From an uncultured Erythrobacter sp. (GTDB lineage: Bacteria; Pseudomonadota; Alphaproteobacteria; Sphingomonadales; Sphingomonadaceae): a stretch of 29,040 nt of DNA. The stretch is from NCBI GenBank assembly GCA_913061345.1, contig CAJXTZ010000027.1, forward strand, positions 1-29,040, given 5' to 3'. Every line of letters starts with the position of its first letter. Within the stretch, counting starts at the first letter, position 1. This document shows positions 1 to 5,825 of this stretch, in pieces. The notes beneath the pieces were generated by a model, which saw nothing but the letters and a program-made list of their open reading frames with translations, was not told the origin of the DNA and searched no databases. Made by a program: the position numbers and the translations under genes.

Positions 1-48
1 CGAGATCATGCCTAGTCTCGTGGGCTCGGAGATGTGTATAAGAGACAG
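1..48 (+). other. Sequencing adapter (Nextera i7 read-2 adapter), not genomic
   Basis: The first 48 bases are the tail of the P7 oligonucleotide (CGAGAT), an 8-base index (CATGCCTA, which matches Nextera N706 read in reverse), the Nextera read-2 stem GTCTCGTGGGCTCGG, and the Tn5 mosaic end AGATGTGTATAAGAGACAG ending at base 48. This is library-construction sequence left in the assembly. Genomic sequence starts at base 49. Confidence 0.98.
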
Positions 49-129
49 TTTCTAGACAGTCTGCTAACGGCTCAATAAACTCTGGCAGAGCGAATGGCAG
101 TTATCGGGAAACGAATTACTGTTGCGGAT

Positions 130-216
130 GTCCGCAATTGGGTCGCTCGCAGACCAGCCGCTTTCAGGATTAGCTATCGGCGATTGGAGTGGCGGTTTCT
201 GGGGTGGATAGCGGAC
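130..216 (+). repeat. Dispersed GTCCGC/GCGGAC inverted-repeat element, copy a
   Basis: An 87-bp element that opens with GTCCGCAATTGGGTCG and closes with TGGGGTGGATAGCGGAC, so its outer ends GTCCGC and GCGGAC are inverted repeats. A second, inner pair is AGCCGC (156-161) and GCGGTT (192-197), which pair with one G-T wobble, giving a nested hairpin. It ends 6 bp before the stop codon of the minus-strand gene at 223-606. The same outer motifs recur at 1012, 1495 and 3101, all in this orientation. I know no established name for the family. Confidence 0.8.
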
Positions 217-222
217 CTAAGG

Positions 223-606
223 TTAGAGGCAACCTGCCTCCCGCACTACCGCGTTACTCTCGCGAATGATCCCGTCAGCGGCGGTCCACGAAACTTCGAC
301 CAACTCGTTGCACGGCATGCCACGAAGTCTACGGCTAGCGCCATTGGTGCTATCCAATGTGAAACCACTTTCCGAAAGCCAACTCAGCAATTCCGCTTCT
401 GACGTTCCACCACTGAACCGTTCGCGAAAAGAAGGGACAGGGCTTCCCCGCTCGGCATCGCGTAATAGTGCCGGTCGGTTTTCAGAACTCGCGACTGCAC
501 TCGCGAACATGAGATTCTGCCAAAACAGACCAGCAATAAGCACTGCAGCAAAAGCCGCTAGCAGGAGCAACTTGGACGGGGATGCAAGTAAGATCTTCAC
601 ATCCAA
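223..606 (-). CDS. Hypothetical membrane-anchored protein
   Basis: Product and function are not recognised. The 127-residue protein has one strong N-terminal hydrophobic segment (about residues 12-36, with the stretch LLLLAAFAAVLIAGLFW). This reads as a membrane anchor or uncleaved signal, with a soluble domain of about 90 residues outside the cytoplasm. The domain carries two cysteines (in MPCNEL and at the C-terminal REAGCL) that could form a disulfide. No ATG fits: the frame opens at a TTG (606-604), with an alternative GTG two codons later, so the exact start is uncertain. It lies between repeat copies a and b. Opposite-strand frames over the same bases lack a coherent protein pattern, whereas this one has a typical anchor plus polar domain, which is why I chose it. 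Confidence 0.5.
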   Translation of the reverse strand: MDVKILLASPSKLLLLAAFAAVLIAGLFWQNLMFASAVASSENRPALLRDAERGSPVPSFRERFSGGTSEAELLSWLSESGFTLDSTNGASRRLRGMPCNELVEVSWTAADGIIRESNAVVREAGCL

Positions 607-633
607 TAGTTAGCCGCCTTTGGGAGCGGCAGC

Positions 634-653
634 AAATGGGGTGGAGAGCGGAC
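634..653 (+). repeat. Dispersed repeat, 3' terminal half only (copy b)
   Basis: AAATGGGGTGGAGAGCGGAC matches the 3' terminus of the dispersed element (TGGGGTGG, two or three bases, GCGGAC). No GTCCGCAA 5' terminus is found upstream, so this is a partial copy. It sits between two minus-strand membrane-protein genes. Confidence 0.6.
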
Positions 654-702
654 TTGGACCGAAGCTTTCTGGATGCTGTTGCCGATCCTGAGGCGGCGCA
701 AA

Positions 703-960
703 CTAAAACGCCCAACGGCCAAGTATTTTCGCCACGCAAGCGCCGCAGCCGAATATGGAAACCCCTATGGCAAGCAATCCGTAGACAACAATTCCCAGTC
801 CTAAGAGCAGGGATATAATGAACGGCACGAGGCCAGTCGTGCTCTGGCTCCCTATGCTAATCGCAGCGCCAAGGCCTATAACGGGCAGAGCCAGCAGCAC
901 CAAAAGCGGCCTCTTCCACACCCTCGCTGTTGCCGAAGGCGAAAAGGAGCGGCTGAACAT
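703..960 (-). CDS. Hypothetical small integral membrane protein
   Basis: Not recognised. From the ATG at 960 the product is 85 residues. It has two clear transmembrane segments, about 18-37 (with PLLVLLALPVIGLGAAISIG) and about 43-64 (with VPFIISLLLGLGIVVYGLLA), and then a cysteine pair (GCGAC) near the C-terminus. The open frame continues upstream to an ATG at 1011, but those extra 17 residues (Cys, His and Met rich) look unnatural and run to the edge of repeat c, so the shorter start is preferred. No convincing ribosome-binding site was seen for either start. The gene lies between repeat copies b and c. The two-helix pattern is the only support for it being real. Confidence 0.42.
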   Translation of the reverse strand: MFSRSFSPSATARVWKRPLLVLLALPVIGLGAAISIGSQSTTGLVPFIISLLLGLGIVVYGLLAIGVSIFGCGACVAKILGRWAF

Positions 961-1011
961 AAACCGGTGCGTGCGACATCTCATCTCGAAGGAATGGCAG
1001 AGTGGCATCAT

Positions 1012-1133
1012 GTCCGCAATTGGGTCGTGAACAGACTGTCTGCTTTTGTCAGTTTGCCGACCTAAGCTGTCAGCCCGCTTCTAGCATTGCGGTTATCGGT
1101 TGAGAGCGTCGGCTTATGGGGTGGAAAGCTGTC
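1012..1133 (+). repeat. Dispersed inverted-repeat element, copy c
   Basis: Opens with GTCCGCAATTGGGTCG and ends in TGGGGTGGAAAGCTGTC, a decayed form of the GCGGAC terminus. The interior (1038-1124) is an 87-bp near-perfect duplicate of 3189-3275, with two differences seen by eye. It lies between the genes at 703-960 and 1200-1478. Confidence 0.75.
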
Positions 1134-1199
1134 GTTCGGTTTTCAAATGCGGCAAGGAAAGCATAACCCTTGACCTCGTCAAATTCTGGAGTCCGTCAA

Positions 1200-1478
1200 A
1201 TGGCACTGAAATTTTTGAACTTACTATATTGGGTCACTATTACAGCGCTTATTGCACAAACAATCTTTATGTGGAGTGAAGTGGCTGGGATGCGGAACTA
1301 TGCGCTTACTACGCTGCGTTGGATTTGGGTAACTAGCGTAATAGCAGTCTGCGTAAGTATCGCTATTGGCACTAGAAAGCACGGTTGGAAACAAGCGCTC
1401 CTAGGATTTTCTGTGGTTGCAATTTGTCTCAGCGCTGTACCATTTATTCATTTACAGGTTGCTCCGCCAATGCAATAA
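1200..1478 (+). CDS. Hypothetical small integral membrane protein
   Basis: Not recognised. The ATG at 1200 gives 92 residues with three hydrophobic segments, about 3-25 (LNLLYWVTITALIAQTIFMW), 39-57 (around IWVTSVIAVCVSIAIG) and 65-84 (LLGFSVVAICLSAVPFIHL). The short loops suggest a three-helix inner-membrane protein. A TTG at 1170 would add ten residues, but the ATG has a plausible Shine-Dalgarno (CTGGAG at 1187-1192), so it is preferred. The gene is noticeably AT-richer than the tra block and lies between repeat copies c and d. No functional motif is visible. Confidence 0.55.
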   Translation: MALKFLNLLYWVTITALIAQTIFMWSEVAGMRNYALTTLRWIWVTSVIAVCVSIAIGTRKHGWKQALLGFSVVAICLSAVPFIHLQVAPPMQ

Positions 1479-1494
1479 AATCTTAACCACGAAA

Positions 1495-1616
1495 GTCCGC
1501 AAATGGGTCGTAAGCTGACCAGCCGCTTTTATCTCAATAGCCCGGATAGCTGCCTGTCTGGTTTCAGGCAATCGCGAGCGGTTGTAGAATGTCTGCTATT
1601 GGGGTGGAAAGCGGAC
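1495..1616 (+). repeat. Dispersed inverted-repeat element, copy d
   Basis: A 122-bp full-length copy from GTCCGCAAATGGGTCG to TGGGGTGGAAAGCGGAC. The inner arms AGCCGC (1521-1526) and GCGGTT (1578-1583) repeat the nested-hairpin arrangement of copy a, although the loop sequence differs. It starts 16 bp after the stop of the small membrane protein gene and ends 69 bp before the permease start. Confidence 0.8.
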
Positions 1617-1685
1617 AAAAACAAAATGGAGTGCGCTCTAGCTCTTAGCCCGTTTCTATGCGACCCAATGTTTCGGGGGTAATCA

Positions 1686-2987
1686 ATGGAACAATCGAAG
1701 CGGCCACCGCGTGTCGTCGGCAAGGTCGGTGCGACCTTGATGAGCATCAACGGGATGATAGGGGCCGGTATTTTTGCGCTCCCTGCATTGCTCCATGCCG
1801 AAGTTGGGACATTTGCCCCTTGGCTATTTCTGATTTTCGGCCTGCTCTTTTCCAGCGGCATCTTCATTTCGGCCCGACTTTCGAACATGTTCCGTTTATC
1901 AGGCGGTCCGCAGCTATGGATTCAGGTTGCATTCGGACCCTTTGTCGGATTTCAGGCCGGATGGATCCTGTTGCTGGCCATGGCCGCAGGACGCGGCGCG
2001 ACCTTGTATGTTCTGGTCTCCTATCTTGCCATCATTTTCCCAGTCTTCTCTGACCCAATTATCAAAGGCATCGCGCTTGCCTTTCTTGTCGCCACGCTAA
2101 CCTGGATCACCATTTCAGGTTTGAAGAACAGCATAGGCGGACTTGCCATTGGCACGGTGCTCAAGCTCTCTCCGATCCTCATTCTGTGCATTCTGGCATA
2201 TGCCTCGGGCGGGATTGCAACATCCTTTACGCTACCCGATTTCGGTGCTTTTGAGAGCGTCGCATTGCTCGTGTTTTTCGCCTTTTCGGGCGCCAACAGT
2301 TCAAGCTATTCTGCGGGTGAACTCAAGAACCCGCGGCGCGACCTGCCAATAACCATGCTTGGTTCACTGGCTCTGATCATAGTTTTCTACATGGGGGTTC
2401 AATGGGCCTTTATCGCAGCAGGGGCACCTCAAAGCGACGGGAATACGACCCCTCTGGCGGCTGCAGCGGGAGCCGTAATGGGAGAGCAAGGCGCTCTTAT
2501 TCTTAGCTTGGCAGCGATATTTTCCATCGCGACTAATGCACTCAGCTTCTACATTGCCGGAGCGCGGGTCGCTTATGGAATGGCGAGCAGGGGCCTTCTG
2601 CCTGAGACCCTTGCTCATATTTCGCCTCGCTTCCAGACACCTGATCGATCGATACTGCTCTTCTCGGGCTTAGTCGGCATAATGCTGGCGAGCGGAGCGT
2701 TTACATTTCTAGCTTCGGTCACTTCTCTGGGAGCGCAAGGAGTCATCTTGGTTGTCATCGCTGCATTTGTAGTTCTGATGCGCCGCTCCGATCACGGGCA
2801 TGATGGCAGGTTGTCGCTCTATTGGTGGCCGATAATCGCTGTGGCGGCATCGTTTGCGATCTTTACGATCATTCAAGCGCCGGCGAGTGCCTTTTATCTC
2901 CTTGCCGGCCTCTTGGCCCTTGGAACAGGGCTCTATTTTGTGGCTCGCCGCGAAACGGTTCTCACCCCCGAACCCGAGTTCGATTGA
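1686..2987 (+). CDS. APC-superfamily amino-acid/amine permease
   Basis: A 433-residue polytopic inner-membrane transporter of the amino acid-polyamine-organocation (APC) superfamily, predicted to move amino acids or amines across the cytoplasmic membrane. Helix 1 carries the family's glycine-rich substrate loop (NGMIGAGIFALPA, residues 23-35), helix 6 the FFAFSGANSSSYSAGELKNP region (about 196-215), and the chain continues with hydrophobic segments to about residue 420. The length and about 12 helices are normal for the family. The ATG at 1686 follows a G-rich stretch (GGGGGT, 1675-1680). The substrate cannot be read from sequence. It stands alone between repeat copies d and e and is unrelated to the transfer operon. 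Confidence 0.85.
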   Translation: MEQSKRPPRVVGKVGATLMSINGMIGAGIFALPALLHAEVGTFAPWLFLIFGLLFSSGIFISARLSNMFRLSGGPQLWIQVAFGPFVGFQAGWILLLAMAAGRGATLYVLVSYLAIIFPVFSDPIIKGIALAFLVATLTWITISGLKNSIGGLAIGTVLKLSPILILCILAYASGGIATSFTLPDFGAFESVALLVFFAFSGANSSSYSAGELKNPRRDLPITMLGSLALIIVFYMGVQWAFIAAGAPQSDGNTTPLAAAAGAVMGEQGALILSLAAIFSIATNALSFYIAGARVAYGMASRGLLPETLAHISPRFQTPDRSILLFSGLVGIMLASGAFTFLASVTSLGAQGVILVVIAAFVVLMRRSDHGHDGRLSLYWWPIIAVAASFAIFTIIQAPASAFYLLAGLLALGTGLYFVARRETVLTPEPEFD

Positions 2988-3100
2988 CCCAGAATATCTC
3001 ATGAAACGCGCGCGATTTTGACATCTCGGGTTCCTTGATACGTCCAAAACTGAGCTAACCTGTGAAGTGCCTCTCTACCGATTAATCGATCAATCTTAAC

Positions 3101-3187
3101 GTCCGCAATTGGGTCGCTAGCGGCTGGTCAGCTCCTGGCACGCTTCACGCTCGGTGAAAGCGTCGTGCACTGGGGTGGTTAGCGGAC
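3101..3187 (+). repeat. Dispersed inverted-repeat element, copy e
   Basis: An 87-bp copy from GTCCGCAATTGGGTCG to TGGGGTGGTTAGCGGAC. Unlike copies a and d, its inner arm is inverted: bases 3118-3132 (TAGCGGCTGGTCAGC) are the reverse complement of 1514-1528 of copy d, with 14 of 15 matching. It is directly followed by copy e2, so the 345-bp gap between the permease and the next gene is largely repeat. Confidence 0.78.
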
Positions 3188-3284
3188 AGTCTGCTTTTGT
3201 CATTTTGCCGACCTAAGCTGTCAGCCCGCTTCTAGCATTGCGGTTATCGGGTGAGAGCGTCGGCTTATGGGGTGGTTTGCGGAC
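3182..3284 (+). repeat. Second repeat unit (e2) in tandem, duplicate of copy c interior
   Basis: Bases 3189-3275 match 1038-1124 over 87 bp with two mismatches seen by eye. The unit ends in TGGGGTGGTTTGCGGAC, so it has a GCGGAC terminus of its own and shares the GCGGAC of copy e at its left side. Tandem arrangement of two units is seen only here. Confidence 0.78.
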
Positions 3285-3332
3285 ATTGGTTTGAGCGTTT
3301 GGTAATCCTACCACTTCTGGTACCGGCGCATA

Positions 3333-3992
3333 ATGAGCGATGTTACAATCGAACACTGGATACCATATGCGCTCCCCCTCTTCTTTTTAGGGATGTGGCT
3401 AGTGGTAACGACCATCCAAGGTTTCATGTCGGGCTGGTTCAGCCTGCAACAACAGTTTCCAGACGACGGAAATGAGGAGCCACTGCTAAAATTGAGTGGG
3501 CAATATGGCTCAATGGGCATTGGTGTTTCAATGAGCGGCATCTTAAAGTTACGTGCATATCCATCGGGTTTGGGTCTCGGCATTTCCCGATTATTTGGTC
3601 CATTTCAGAAACCGCTCAAGATCCCATGGTCCGAGATTGAAGCAAAGAGCAGTAGCGGCTTTCTGGTGCCGATGGCCAAGTTGCAGCTAGGAAGGTCAGC
3701 AAGCGGAAGGCTCAAGATTAATGCGCGAAGCTGGATGAAGCTTGTGGATGTTGCGCAGCAGTCAACTGCTGTTGCAATTCAGATGCCGCACGCCTTGCCC
3801 GTTAGCCGCCTTTCAACGGCGCGTGGAATGTTCCTGCAATGGCTAGTCATTACAGGTCTAGCAGCATCGTTCTTCTACTTCGCACCACGCATGAATGGGG
3901 TTGAGGCGGCTTTGCCACTCGGTGTCGCGATCGGCTTTCCAGCTGTTGTTTTCGGCTTTGCGCAGCTCGTCCGATATTTTCGCGAAAGTTAA
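3333..3992 (+). CDS. Hypothetical membrane protein, three transmembrane segments
   Basis: Not recognised. It has 219 residues with hydrophobic helices at about 11-32 (YALPLFFLGMWLVVTTIQGF), 166-184 (LQWLVITGLAASFFYFA) and 191-213 (ALPLGVAIGFPAVVFGFAQL). Between helices 1 and 2 lies a cytoplasmic or periplasmic domain of about 130 residues, including the phrase IPWSEIEAK. That phrase recalls the 'W..I' core of PH-like or DUF-type membrane-surface domains, but the resemblance is too weak to name. It is flanked by repeat e2 on the left (48 bp) and partial repeat f on the right (15 bp). The ATG at 3333 has no obvious Shine-Dalgarno. No partner gene is visible. Confidence 0.65.
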   Translation: MSDVTIEHWIPYALPLFFLGMWLVVTTIQGFMSGWFSLQQQFPDDGNEEPLLKLSGQYGSMGIGVSMSGILKLRAYPSGLGLGISRLFGPFQKPLKIPWSEIEAKSSSGFLVPMAKLQLGRSASGRLKINARSWMKLVDVAQQSTAVAIQMPHALPVSRLSTARGMFLQWLVITGLAASFFYFAPRMNGVEAALPLGVAIGFPAVVFGFAQLVRYFRES

Positions 3993-4007
3993 GGCTCAGT
4001 GCCGAAC

Positions 4008-4060
4008 GTCCGCAAATGGGTCGATAGTTGAAGGTCTGCTATCGCTCAGCAAATGACAGA
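4008..4060 (+). repeat. Dispersed repeat, 5' half only (copy f)
   Basis: Starts with GTCCGCAAATGGGTCG, identical to the opening of copy d, and continues with a diverged interior. No TGGGGTGG...GCGGAC terminus follows before the AlpA gene. It is the last copy in the window and marks the edge of the repeat-containing arm. The right limit given here is approximate. Confidence 0.6.
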
Positions 4061-4091
4061 TAGGTGACGTTTCGCTACCGGCCAGGCGCAT

Positions 4092-4307
4092 TCAGTCCAA
4101 TTTTTCGAGAATCCATTTTTCAACGTCATCCTGAACCCAAGCGACCGAATAGCCTCCTAGCTGCACCGGTTTTGGAAACTTGCCTTCAGCCATCCAGCGG
4201 TAGATCGTCGAACGACCGAGCCCGACGCGGTGCTGCACCTCCGGAAGGCGAATGAGCCGGGTGACCCGGCGGGTGTCGGTCGCTTCCTTTTCAATCTCTT
4301 CACCCAC
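4092..4307 (-). CDS. AlpA-type helix-turn-helix transcriptional regulator
   Basis: A 71-residue DNA-binding protein of the AlpA/excisionase-like MerR-superfamily HTH group, the class that regulates prophage and integrative-element genes. The core reads RLIRLPEVQHRVGLGRSTIY then RWMAEGKFPKPVQLGG and ends with VAWVQDDVEKWI, the standard AlpA pattern of HTH, wing and closing helix. The start is taken as GTG (4307-4305). A strong AAGGAGG (4319-4313) lies 5 nt upstream, inside the end of the preceding gene, and the resulting length matches the family. The open frame extends further upstream, but those residues have no AlpA character. It overlaps the XRE gene by 8 bp, so the two are translationally coupled and probably co-regulate the divergent tra operon. 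Confidence 0.82.
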   Translation of the reverse strand: MGEEIEKEATDTRRVTRLIRLPEVQHRVGLGRSTIYRWMAEGKFPKPVQLGGYSVAWVQDDVEKWILEKLD

Positions 4308-4791
4308 GATGACCTCCTTCGGCATCGGCGAAGACATCGCCGAGCAAGGCGTCCTTGCGCTCGAGTTCGTCGATGTGATCGGAAAGAAGGCGCGCGACAC
4401 GGTGCGCGGTGCCCTTCGCCCAGCGTGGCTTCACATCGTGCACCTGGTTGCCGAGAACACGCTCGAGCGCGGAAGGCAGCTCACCCGTGAAGTCCTCAAA
4501 GAAAAGGGCGAGGTCGGATTGGAGCCAGGCAATCGCGTGATCGCCGCCGCTGACTAGGAACAGCAGCAAGTGAGCATGCGGTGCGACGCCGCTCGCAGCA
4601 AGAATTCGCAAGGCTTCTCCGAGACTAGCCGAGCGCTCGCCAGAAAGGACCCGTCGCAGGGCATCTTTATGTATCTGCGCATCGCGCGCGATGTCACAAC
4701 GTGCGCGGCCACTGGCTTCGACGGCGGCGAGGAGCAGCCGGGCTAGATCGGCGCGGATGTGTTGTTCGGCAAAGAGCGCCATGTCAGTCAT
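4300..4791 (-). CDS. XRE-type helix-turn-helix regulator
   Basis: A protein of 163 residues. Residues about 12-70 form a Cro/C1 (XRE)-like HTH domain, with LARLLLAAVEASGR, then ARCDIARDAQIHKDALRRVL, then GERSASLGEALRILAASG. The C-terminal half is an acidic and hydrophobic helical domain of unknown role, probably dimerisation or ligand response. The ATG at 4791 is preferred over the ATG at 4809 because AAAGGA lies 7 nt before it. It is the first gene of a minus-strand pair with the AlpA gene and faces traA across 367 bp of regulatory DNA. That arrangement suggests a repressor or activator of conjugation genes, but the sequence shows no direct evidence of its target. Confidence 0.75.
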   Translation of the reverse strand: MTDMALFAEQHIRADLARLLLAAVEASGRARCDIARDAQIHKDALRRVLSGERSASLGEALRILAASGVAPHAHLLLFLVSGGDHAIAWLQSDLALFFEDFTGELPSALERVLGNQVHDVKPRWAKGTAHRVARLLSDHIDELERKDALLGDVFADAEGGHRG

Positions 4792-5158
4792 CGACGAATC
4801 CTTTCGCATAGTGGTGATGACTCACCGGCTATCCCGAAAGGAAAGCTGTAGGAAAACAAAAAGAACAATTAGAGAACATAAAGGAAGGCGCGAATCAGCT
4901 TCCTTCGGTGATTCGCGCAGATAGTGACCGCTTCGGCGCGTATTCCGGCAGGCATGGCGCTGATTCCGGCACAGTCGGCGCGGTCAGGCAGTCCTTCTGC
5001 GCAAACACCGGCCCAAAGCCTTCCCAATGTCGGTTTTCGCTTGGTCGATCGGACCGAAACGCATTTCCCGATTTCCTACAGGCCAGCTCCGGGGAGAGGA
5101 AAGAACATACAGCGAACGTATCGCTGGCTGATGTTCAATCTTTTCGGAGTTTTCACCC
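4792..5158. promoter_or_regulatory. Divergent regulatory region between the XRE/AlpA pair and the tra operon
   Basis: A 367-bp stretch with no credible gene. It contains an AT-rich segment (about 4848-4885) suited to a promoter, interlocked inverted repeats at 4881-4918, two direct repeats ATTCCGGCA (4942-4950 and 4963-4971), and an inverted pair GACCGC (4926-4931)/GCGGTC (4980-4985). Promoters for both directions must lie here, but I could not place -35/-10 boxes with confidence. Confidence 0.6.
4881..4918. promoter_or_regulatory. Two interlocked inverted repeats (A-B-A'-B')
   Basis: AAGGAAG (4881-4887) pairs with CTTCCTT (4899-4905), and GCGCGAATCA (4888-4897) pairs perfectly with TGATTCGCGC (4909-4918). 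Each right arm falls outside its own left arm's neighbour, so only one hairpin can form at a time, or a strained pseudoknot. This could be an operator for the XRE/AlpA proteins or, if transcribed, a switch between two RNA hairpins. Confidence 0.6.
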
Positions 5159-5491
5159 ATGACCACCAAGACTGCTCTTCCGGCCCAGCGCCCCATACCA
5201 AGCCGCATCCCGGGCCGCGACTATATTCTCCCGGCCTGCGTTGCGCTGGCCTGTGCCGGCGCTGCTCTTGCCGGCGCAGACACCACCTTCGATCCTGCCC
5301 TCAACCAGTTCACCGACTTCCTCGAAGGCTCGGGCGGCAAGATCATCACTGTGCTCAGCCTGGCTGCCGGCCTGATCGGGCTTGCCTCGGGGCGCTTCTC
5401 GCTCGGCCAGATCGCCGTGCCGGTGGGCGTTGGTATCGGCGTTGGCACCGGCGTGCCGATCGTCACCTCGGTCGTGACCGCGGTCATCTGA
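5159..5491 (+). CDS. traA: F-type conjugative pilin TraA
   Basis: The 110-residue precursor of the pilus subunit. A long leader (about 38 residues: basic and Pro-rich, then a hydrophobic ACVALACAGAALA stretch) ends in a signal-peptidase site ALA|GAD. The mature chain of about 72 residues is close to F pilin (70). It has the pilin layout: short amphipathic start (TFDPALNQFTDFLEG), helix 1 (KIITVLSLAAGLIGLASG), a basic turn (RFSLGQ) and Gly/Val-rich helix 2 (VPVGVGIGVGTGVPIVTSVV). The ATG has GGAG nine bases upstream. It is the first gene of the transfer operon, as expected for traA before traL and traE. The exact cleavage site, after A38 or A40, is inferred. Confidence 0.85.
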   Translation: MTTKTALPAQRPIPSRIPGRDYILPACVALACAGAALAGADTTFDPALNQFTDFLEGSGGKIITVLSLAAGLIGLASGRFSLGQIAVPVGVGIGVGTGVPIVTSVVTAVI

Positions 5492-5524
5492 CCCCGGACC
5501 CGGTCACAACAGGAGGGCGGCATC

Positions 5525-5812
5525 ATGGCCGACAGGTACCTTGTTCCACGGCGGCTCGACGATCCGGAGCTTATCGGCTTCTGGACCATCGATGAGTTTG
5601 CAGGGATTCTCATTCCCTTCGCCTGGGGCATTCTCGCGCAGCATATTTTCATCGGTATCGGCCTGGCCGCCGGAACCTGGTTTGCCTTGCGGAAGGCAAA
5701 GGCTCGCGGTGCCGGTTCGGCACTGGTGCATGCTGCGTACTGGTATCTGCCCGGGAGTTTCCTGGGGCTGAAAGCCACGCCGCCCTCCCACTGCCGCCTG
5801 CTGGCGGGCTGA
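5525..5812 (+). CDS. traL: Type IV conjugation protein TraL
   Basis: A 95-residue inner-membrane component of the F-type transfer apparatus, needed for early pilus assembly (VirB3-like role). The N-terminus carries the TraL signature (YLVPRRLDDPELIGFWTIDE), followed by two membrane segments around residues 26-55 (FAGILIPFAWGILAQHIFIGIGLAAGTWFA) and a basic loop. The tail contains YWYLPG, which is typical of TraL. The length is as in F (91). A strong AGGAGG lies upstream (5511-5516). It sits between traA and traE in the canonical order. Confidence 0.9.
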   Translation: MADRYLVPRRLDDPELIGFWTIDEFAGILIPFAWGILAQHIFIGIGLAAGTWFALRKAKARGAGSALVHAAYWYLPGSFLGLKATPPSHCRLLAG

Positions 5813-5825
5813 GGGGGCACGATCC

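Noticed and set aside
94..402. Plus-strand open frame of 102 codons running through repeat copy a
   Set aside because: The translation is made largely of repeat sequence (WVARRPAAF...) and no start signal or domain is present.
130..3284. Integron attC sites as an explanation for the gene-repeat-gene pattern
   Set aside because: The termini are GTCCGC/GCGGAC rather than the RYYYAAC/GTTRRRY core sites, genes point in both directions, and no integron integrase is visible. The cassette idea is kept only as a loose analogy.
1012..3284. CRISPR array from the repeated units
   Set aside because: The repeats are long, diverged, hundreds of bases to more than 1 kb apart and separated by genes; there are no regular spacers and no cas genes.
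4908..5162. Plus-strand open frame of 84 codons upstream of traA
   Set aside because: It begins at a GTG inside the inverted repeat, has no ribosome-binding site and no protein-like pattern, and covers the regulatory region.
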